A stretch of 10,732 nt of DNA from Verrucomicrobiales bacterium (GTDB lineage: Bacteria; Verrucomicrobiota; Verrucomicrobiia; Verrucomicrobiales; Akkermansiaceae). Shown piece after piece: positions 6,561 through 10,732 of the stretch. The stretch is from NCBI GenBank assembly GCA_002729295.1, contig PBTU01000147.1, positions 1 through 10,732 on the forward strand, in the 5' to 3' direction. The notes beneath the pieces were generated by a model. The model saw nothing but the letters and a program-made list of their open reading frames with translations, did not search any database and was not told the DNA's origin. Position numbers and translations under genes: made by a program. Numbering within the stretch: the first letter of the stretch is position 1; every line of letters begins with the position of its first letter.

Positions 6561-7733
6561 TCATTTCCGCCAGCGCTTCGATTTCATCTCAAAGCGCTCC
6601 AAAGTTCCCTCCGCGACTTTCTCAACCGGAATCCGTAAACTGAAAACTTCTCGAAGTCTCTCTTCCAACTCCTCCGCGCCCTCACCTTCGACGCGCAAGC
6701 GAACTTCCGACATCGCATTCACTTCTTCAATGAGCACCTCGTATTCCAAAATACCCGATACGCTCCGCACCACTTCTTCAACCGCCCCGGGATACAAATT
6801 CACCCCACGCACCACCACCATATCGTCTACCCTCCCGATGATTCCGCCATCCAAGGCAAACCCATCAGGTTGATCAGCCGGCTTCACCAAATCTCCCGTC
6901 CGATAACGCAAAAGCGGCGAACCATGACGCCCCAAAGTCGTAAGGACCAACTCCCCGACTCCACGCTCGTCTTGTTCGATCACTTCACAAAAATACGATT
7001 CATGTCGAATCAAAAGCTGCGAGGGATGTTCGAGATCTCCCACCGTAACCGGCCCCACTTCTGTCATGCCATGATGATCAATCACCTCGGCATCCCAAGC
7101 ATCATTCAAACGCGCCCGCACTTCGGGCAAGCTCCCGCCGGGCTCTCCAGCCACAATCAGTTTTTGCACACCCAGTGAGCGGGCATCATCCGCAATCTCG
7201 GCAAGACGCAATCCATAGGTCGGCGTGCAGCATAAAACTTCCGGACGCAATCGCGCGATCATCTTGACCCGATTCTCACTCGTCAATCCACCCGCCGGAA
7301 TCGCGCGGATTCCCAAATTCGTTGCCGATTCAAAGCCTGCCCAGAATCCCAAAAACGGACCAAAGGAAAAGGGAAAGAAGGCTGCATGTCCCGCTTTGAC
7401 GCCTGCCTTTTCCCAGACCCATTCCCAATTTCCGCGCAACCAGTTCCAGCCCTCGGGATCATCCAGCCAGATCATCGACTGACCGCTTGTTCCGCTCGTC
7501 TGATGAAAGCGCGAATACTTCTCCAGCGGCCGAGTTAGATTCGTTCCATATGGAGGATGGGCCAATTGGTTCGCCGCTAGCTCGGATTTAGTGGTGAAAG
7601 GAACCTTCTCAGAAAACTCAGCAAAGCTTTCCACCGCACCGAGGCCATCCAGTTTCTCGCGGTAAAAGAGATTCGATTCCAGCGCCGCCAGAAGACGGTT
7701 CGCTTTACCCAACTGAATCTCCTCCAAGCTCAT
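6561..7733 (-). CDS. PaaK-like (phenylacetate-CoA ligase family) acyl-CoA ligase
   Basis: A 390-aa adenylate-forming enzyme of the PaaK branch of the AMP-binding family, which activates a carboxylic acid to an acyl-AMP and then usually to a CoA thioester. Motifs in order: FHQTSGTSGQSMIWLDD (76-92, ATP phosphate-binding loop), LIVAGEPGGSLPEVR (192-206), DHHGMTEVGPV (219-229, adenine/Mg region), YRTGDLV (277-283), GRVDDMVVVRGVNLYP (300-315), and a C-terminal AMP-binding-like domain ending FEMKSKRWRK, where a Lys would fill the catalytic position. It is somewhat shorter than classic PaaK (about 430 residues). No paa operon, thiolase or CoA-oxidising genes are nearby, so phenylacetate is not supported as substrate; an aryl or other acid is equally possible. 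ATG 7733 has AGGAGG only two bases upstream, so TTG at codon 8, preceded by GGAGGA, is an alternative start. Confidence 0.82.
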   Translation of the reverse strand: MSLEEIQLGKANRLLAALESNLFYREKLDGLGAVESFAEFSEKVPFTTKSELAANQLAHPPYGTNLTRPLEKYSRFHQTSGTSGQSMIWLDDPEGWNWLRGNWEWVWEKAGVKAGHAAFFPFSFGPFLGFWAGFESATNLGIRAIPAGGLTSENRVKMIARLRPEVLCCTPTYGLRLAEIADDARSLGVQKLIVAGEPGGSLPEVRARLNDAWDAEVIDHHGMTEVGPVTVGDLEHPSQLLIRHESYFCEVIEQDERGVGELVLTTLGRHGSPLLRYRTGDLVKPADQPDGFALDGGIIGRVDDMVVVRGVNLYPGAVEEVVRSVSGILEYEVLIEEVNAMSEVRLRVEGEGAEELEERLREVFSLRIPVEKVAEGTLERFEMKSKRWRK

Positions 7734-7810
7734 CGCCTCCTAAAGATCAAAAACCGGCCTCTCTGTAAATGGCCATCACAAAACTCCATCCAATCTGAGA
7801 GAGATTTTTC

Positions 7811-7890
7811 AACCGCGAATCGCGCGAATTTTCGCTAATCCTCCTAGAACCGAGCCTGAAAACAATCCGAGATTCGCCTGATTCGCGGTT
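7811..7890. repeat. Imperfect inverted repeat built of CGCGAAT units
   Basis: The left arm 7811-7829 (AACCGCGAATCGCGCGAAT) matches the reverse complement of the right arm 7872-7890 at 17 of 19 positions, with a 42-base interior. Each arm holds CGCGAAT-like units spaced 9 bases apart (CGCGAATCG, CGCGAATTT, TCGCTAATC on the left). A folded RNA or cruciform is possible. It sits in the 163-bp gap between the ligase start (7733) and the DUF2891 stop (7897), the kind of place occupied by dispersed intergenic palindromes. Similar AACCGCGAAT elements occur between genes in other bacteria as far as I recall; copy number in this genome cannot be seen. The right arm ends 6 bases from the DUF2891 stop, so it could act as that gene's 3' hairpin, although no T-run follows. 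The rest of the gap shows nothing. Confidence 0.65.
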
Positions 7891-7896
7891 TCCTCT

Positions 7897-8946
7897 CTAC
7901 TGCCCAACCCCGGTCAAAAGATACACCGCAAACGATCCCAGCCAATGTTCCCCGGCATAGCTCCCGCTGAAAGTATCCTTCAGCCCAGCCGCCTCATGCT
8001 TCTGCGCCGCCACCAAAAAGATCTCCTTTTTCTCTCCATCCAAAGCACCAGCGATCCCCCGCATCGTCCAGGCCCGGTTGAGATTGAGGCCCACTAGATG
8101 CACCAGATGACCGTCTTTCAAATCACTCACTGAGACCGGCTGACTGAGATTTCCCAAATCAAAATCAGGGAAGAACAATCCCAACCACTTACGATAAACA
8201 TCCTTCGCAAACACCCGCCGCATCAAATCCGCTTCATTCAATCCCGCCGAAAAGAAGTCATTCCCACTGGGCTCATAGCGCACCGGATAGGCCCGGTCTC
8301 CCCGGTAAAATTGCCGCGTTTTCACGATCAACAGTTTTTCAAATTCCTCATCTCCCGTTGCCCGCGACCAATCAATCATCTGACCCAGCGGAAACGCCGT
8401 CTCAGGATGAAACCCACAACGTATCGGCCAATCCAACTTCGGCAAATAGGCCTTCGCATTCGCCACGATGATTTCCTCCACCGGCAAATAGGCTGCGGCC
8501 CACTTCCTGCCCTGCTCATCATCAAGAGCCCGCAGCTCGATCCCCAAACGAAGCGCCCAGGCCCAACCATACATCCGCTCAAACGATTTGAACCTCCGAA
8601 GGCGATCAGCCTCTTTCAGTAATCCCTCCTTGGTAAACTTCTCATCCAAGGCCGCCCGCGCTTTCGCGTTCCACTCCGCCTTGGGAAACAAACGCAGCAA
8701 TCTCACTAAAGTCCAGTGACCATGCACCGACGAATGCCAATCAAAGTGCCCAAAAAACACCGGCGAAATCTCCCGCGGAGTTTTCAAGTCCTCGGCCGTC
8801 TTCAAAAAGATCCCCGGCTTGTTCGGAAACTCCTTGTTTAAGCCAGACAAGGCCAACTCAACAAACTCGCCCGCTTGCTTTTCAGAAAGCCGATTTTTGG
8901 CTATGAGATTCACACAAAAAACACTGAGGATCACAAAAATTTTCAT
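7897..8946 (-). CDS. Secreted DUF2891 family protein
   Basis: A 349-aa protein matching the DUF2891 pattern, a family without established biochemistry. Motifs: FFGHFDWHSSVHGHW (64-78), YGWAWALRLGIEL (126-138), FHPETAFPLGQMIDWSRATGD (179-199), YEPSGNDFFSAGLNEADLMRRV (224-245), GLNLNRAWTMRGIAGAL (286-302) and GEHWLGSFAVYLLTG (332-346). The many conserved His, Trp and acidic residues and the helical repeats suggest an alpha/alpha-toroid fold like some glycan-active enzymes (inference). The first 16 residues, MKIFVILSVFCVNLIA, look like a Sec signal; the Cys is not in a convincing lipobox, so secretion to the periplasm is more likely than lipidation. I chose ATG 8946, ten bases after the tadA stop. 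An in-frame ATG at 8970 would put eight residues before the signal and overlap tadA. The gene is probably co-transcribed with tadA. Confidence 0.85.
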   Translation of the reverse strand: MKIFVILSVFCVNLIAKNRLSEKQAGEFVELALSGLNKEFPNKPGIFLKTAEDLKTPREISPVFFGHFDWHSSVHGHWTLVRLLRLFPKAEWNAKARAALDEKFTKEGLLKEADRLRRFKSFERMYGWAWALRLGIELRALDDEQGRKWAAAYLPVEEIIVANAKAYLPKLDWPIRCGFHPETAFPLGQMIDWSRATGDEEFEKLLIVKTRQFYRGDRAYPVRYEPSGNDFFSAGLNEADLMRRVFAKDVYRKWLGLFFPDFDLGNLSQPVSVSDLKDGHLVHLVGLNLNRAWTMRGIAGALDGEKKEIFLVAAQKHEAAGLKDTFSGSYAGEHWLGSFAVYLLTGVGQ

Positions 8947-8956
8947 TGGTCTAATT

Positions 8957-9469
8957 TTAGTCGGCGGCATCTGCTTTCAAACGAGCCTTCTTTTCCCGGG
9001 CTTCCCGGAAGAAACTTTTCAACATGCCCACACACTCTTCCTCCATCACTCCGGTAGTGATTTCACAGTGATGATTCAGTGGCGGATTGCTCTGCAATAG
9101 ATTGATCCAGCCTCCGGCCGCGCCTCCCTTCGGATCGAGCGCGCCATAGACCACCCGGTCGGGCCGACAATGCACAATCGCCCCCGCACACATCGGGCAG
9201 GGCTCCTTCGTGACATACAAGGTGCACCCCTCCAGTCGCCAGTCGCCATAGGCGATCTGAGCTGCACTCAACGCCAACATTTCGGCATGGGCGGTGGCAT
9301 CCTTAAGGGTTTCCACTTGGTTGCGCGCCCGGGCAATGATTTCATTCCCTCGAACAACTACAGCGCCAATAGGAACCTCACCAGCCTCATAAGCACGCGT
9401 CGCTTCTCGCAAAGCCTGCCCCATGAAAAACCCATCGCTTTGGAAATCAATCGCCAGCTCATCGTCCAT
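8957..9469 (-). CDS. tadA: tRNA adenosine(34) deaminase TadA
   Basis: A 170-aa zinc-dependent deaminase that converts A34 to inosine in the anticodon of tRNA-Arg(ACG). HAEMLAL (61-67) supplies zinc ligand H61 and the catalytic proton-shuttle E63. EPCPMCAGAIVHCR (89-102) supplies zinc ligands C91 and C94. EVPIGAVVV (31-39) and ATAHAE follow the TadA consensus, and GALDPKGGAAGG (115-126) matches the family loop before the C-terminal helix. Length is near the E. coli protein. ATG 9469 was chosen over an upstream in-frame TTG at 9490, as neither has a good Shine-Dalgarno and the shorter form matches normal TadA length. ATG 9424 (FFMGQALREA) is a further alternative. The gene sits 42 bp downstream of the large secreted repeat protein and 10 bp upstream of the DUF2891 gene, all on the minus strand. 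Confidence 0.92.
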   Translation of the reverse strand: MDDELAIDFQSDGFFMGQALREATRAYEAGEVPIGAVVVRGNEIIARARNQVETLKDATAHAEMLALSAAQIAYGDWRLEGCTLYVTKEPCPMCAGAIVHCRPDRVVYGALDPKGGAAGGWINLLQSNPPLNHHCEITTGVMEEECVGMLKSFFREAREKKARLKADAAD

Positions 9470-9511
9470 GCAGACGAAATAGCCGATCAAGCCTCAATAC
9501 AAAAGCACCGA

Positions 9512-10732
9512 TCACTCTCCGGCGTTCCTGACTTGATAAAACATGCGCTGGATGCCTTCCGGAACATTGAAATCAACAAAATCCGTCTCATCGCCCTGGG
9601 AAGCGAAAGAATCGTCCAGCTCCTGCCAGCCTGTCTCGCCCAGGTCCGGACTGCGGAAAATTGCGTAGCTTAAACCGTCGCGCGATTTGAAAGTTAGCGT
9701 GACATCATCCGCCCCTCTGGCAATGCTGAGAATGGTAATTTCGTTGTCGACGGCCCGAACGGCGAAAGCGATTTCACCAGCTCCGACACGGTCGCCACCA
9801 GGAGGATTGATGCCGAAAAAATTATCGAGCGGCACCCACTCCACGTAACGGGCAAATACGCCCTGATCAAACTCGAAGCTCTGCCGCTGAGTCTGATCCT
9901 GAATGGGAGCAAATTCCGGGCTGTAGGAAATTGAAGTTCCAAATCCGTTTGGCCCGTCCGCTGAAGTAGCGAACCGAAGGCTGAACAAGTTGGCACCATT
10001 TGCATTGTCGTCAGAATATCCCCAAAAGCTGATCTCCCCCAAACCCACATCGCTGCCGAGGTCGAAAACCATGTTAGGCCGAACTGCCGGAACGGGGTCG
10101 AAGTAGTCACCGGCCCCTCCGTTAGGGGCATCGGTCACCCAAGCAAAGGTCTGCGCAAAACCGAGCGCATCGTGTGGCCAGAGGGCATCGAAACCGGTCC
10201 CTGCTCCTTGAATCAGATTCGTAGCAAGGTAAAAATCGGAACCACCCAGTTCAGTGGCGCTCGTGACTGACAAGATTGGATAGAAACTCTCAGTAATCCC
10301 ACCGCTGAGGAGAATTTCCGCCGTCGGAGTATCGGGGTCATTACTCAATATTTGAAAAGTCGCGCTGATTGCTCCTGGGGAGAGACCGGCTGGATCGAAG
10401 GTAATCTCAATACTATCCGAAGACAGCGCAGCAATGTTGGCGGGAGGAATGGTGACAACGAAGTTGGCCTTGTTGGGTCCGGTGATATTGATGCTGGCAA
10501 TATCCAATTGCGCACGACCGAGATTGTCGACGGGTATAACAAGCGTCTCAGCTAGCCCACCCGCAGTGAGCGCAAGCTCGGCCGGCACCAAGATATCGGG
10601 CCCAAGTGCAGGTAACGACGAGTTGATCAAAACTTCGGCGGTTGGTGTGTCAGGATCATTGCTCGTGATCTGAAGAGTGGCGGAGATCGGACCGCCAAGC
10701 CCTGCGGGATCAAACTGGAGCGTAATATCCGC
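9512..10732 (-). CDS. Choice-of-anchor-D repeat protein with discoidin-like domain, 5' end outside window
   Basis: The frame is open to the right edge, so the gene is incomplete: 406 residues are visible and the start lies beyond 10732. Residues 1-36 end one immunoglobulin-like repeat and about 37-145 form the next. FDPAGL recurs 105 residues apart (7-12 and 112-117), and SNDPDTPTAE is identical in both copies. These are the choice-of-anchor-D/ASH-like repeats of secreted PVC-group proteins. Residues about 150-325 form a discoidin/galactose-binding-like domain with FAWVTDAPNGGAGDYFDP, VFDLGSDVGLGEISFWGYSD, LRFATSADG and GGDRVGAGEIAFAV. The last 75 residues are a beta module (IFRSPDLGETGWQEL ... 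MFYQVRNAGE). No LPXTG or PEP-CTERM sorting tail is present. A surface or exported binding role is inferred; the ligand is unknown. It reads toward tadA with a 42-bp gap. Confidence 0.82.
   Translation of the reverse strand, partial: ADITLQFDPAGLGGPISATLQITSNDPDTPTAEVLINSSLPALGPDILVPAELALTAGGLAETLVIPVDNLGRAQLDIASINITGPNKANFVVTIPPANIAALSSDSIEITFDPAGLSPGAISATFQILSNDPDTPTAEILLSGGITESFYPILSVTSATELGGSDFYLATNLIQGAGTGFDALWPHDALGFAQTFAWVTDAPNGGAGDYFDPVPAVRPNMVFDLGSDVGLGEISFWGYSDDNANGANLFSLRFATSADGPNGFGTSISYSPEFAPIQDQTQRQSFEFDQGVFARYVEWVPLDNFFGINPPGGDRVGAGEIAFAVRAVDNEITILSIARGADDVTLTFKSRDGLSYAIFRSPDLGETGWQELDDSFASQGDETDFVDFNVPEGIQRMFYQVRNAGE

Noticed and set aside
6141..6638. 165-residue plus-strand frame overlapping the tsaB 3' half
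   Set aside because: It is an out-of-frame reading of tsaB, giving an Arg/Pro/His-rich low-complexity translation typical of shadow frames in GC-rich third-position DNA.
9170..9673. 167-residue plus-strand frame across tadA and the end of the anchor-D gene
   Set aside because: It runs antisense through two real genes, including the TadA zinc motifs, and has no recognisable domain.
1..10732. Defence system, mobile element, toxin-antitoxin pair or CRISPR array
   Set aside because: All long frames are accounted for by housekeeping or secreted proteins. I see no integrase, transposase, nuclease-ATPase pair, regularly spaced direct repeats or target-site duplications.

Overview
The window looks like an ordinary chromosomal segment of a Verrucomicrobia-type bacterium (PVC group); this is inferred from gene content and was not tested by a search. 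The clues are a sulfatase end, several secreted proteins with Asp-rich Ca-binding stretches and a Trp-containing C-terminal beta module, choice-of-anchor-D repeats followed by a discoidin-like domain, a DUF2891 protein, and weak or absent Shine-Dalgarno sequences at many starts. I see no integrase, transposase, phage gene, tRNA, rRNA or CRISPR array.

Layout. Positions 2-1113 (+) hold the end of a sulfatase overlapping by one base (TAATG) with a SMUG1-type uracil-DNA glycosylase. The glycosylase ends tail to tail, overlapping by 4 bp, with a minus-strand block at 1110-3626: a two-helix YcxB-like membrane protein, ribonuclease HI and a secreted trypsin-like protease. A plus-strand secreted protein of unknown function (3695-4528) diverges from that block and converges on citrate synthase (5717-4587, -). 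A hairpin with a T-run lies in the convergent gap and fits a citrate synthase terminator. Citrate synthase is divergent from tsaB (5857-6513, +), which makes part of the t6A tRNA-modifying complex. TsaB converges on a PaaK-like acyl-CoA ligase (7733-6561, -). The last block, all minus strand, reads from the right edge: a large secreted repeat protein (incomplete), tadA (tRNA A34 deaminase) and a secreted DUF2891 protein. Between this block and the ligase gene lies a 163-bp gap with an imperfect inverted repeat built on CGCGAAT units.

The genes do not form one pathway. They are small housekeeping units (base-excision repair, RNA-DNA hybrid removal, TCA entry, two tRNA-modification genes) interspersed with envelope or secreted proteins. 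I found no convincing new multi-gene system. The items most worth a second look are the CGCGAAT inverted repeat, the tadA-DUF2891 pair, the sulfatase-SMUG1 coupling, the protease with KDSGG in place of GDSGG, and the unassigned 277-aa secreted protein.
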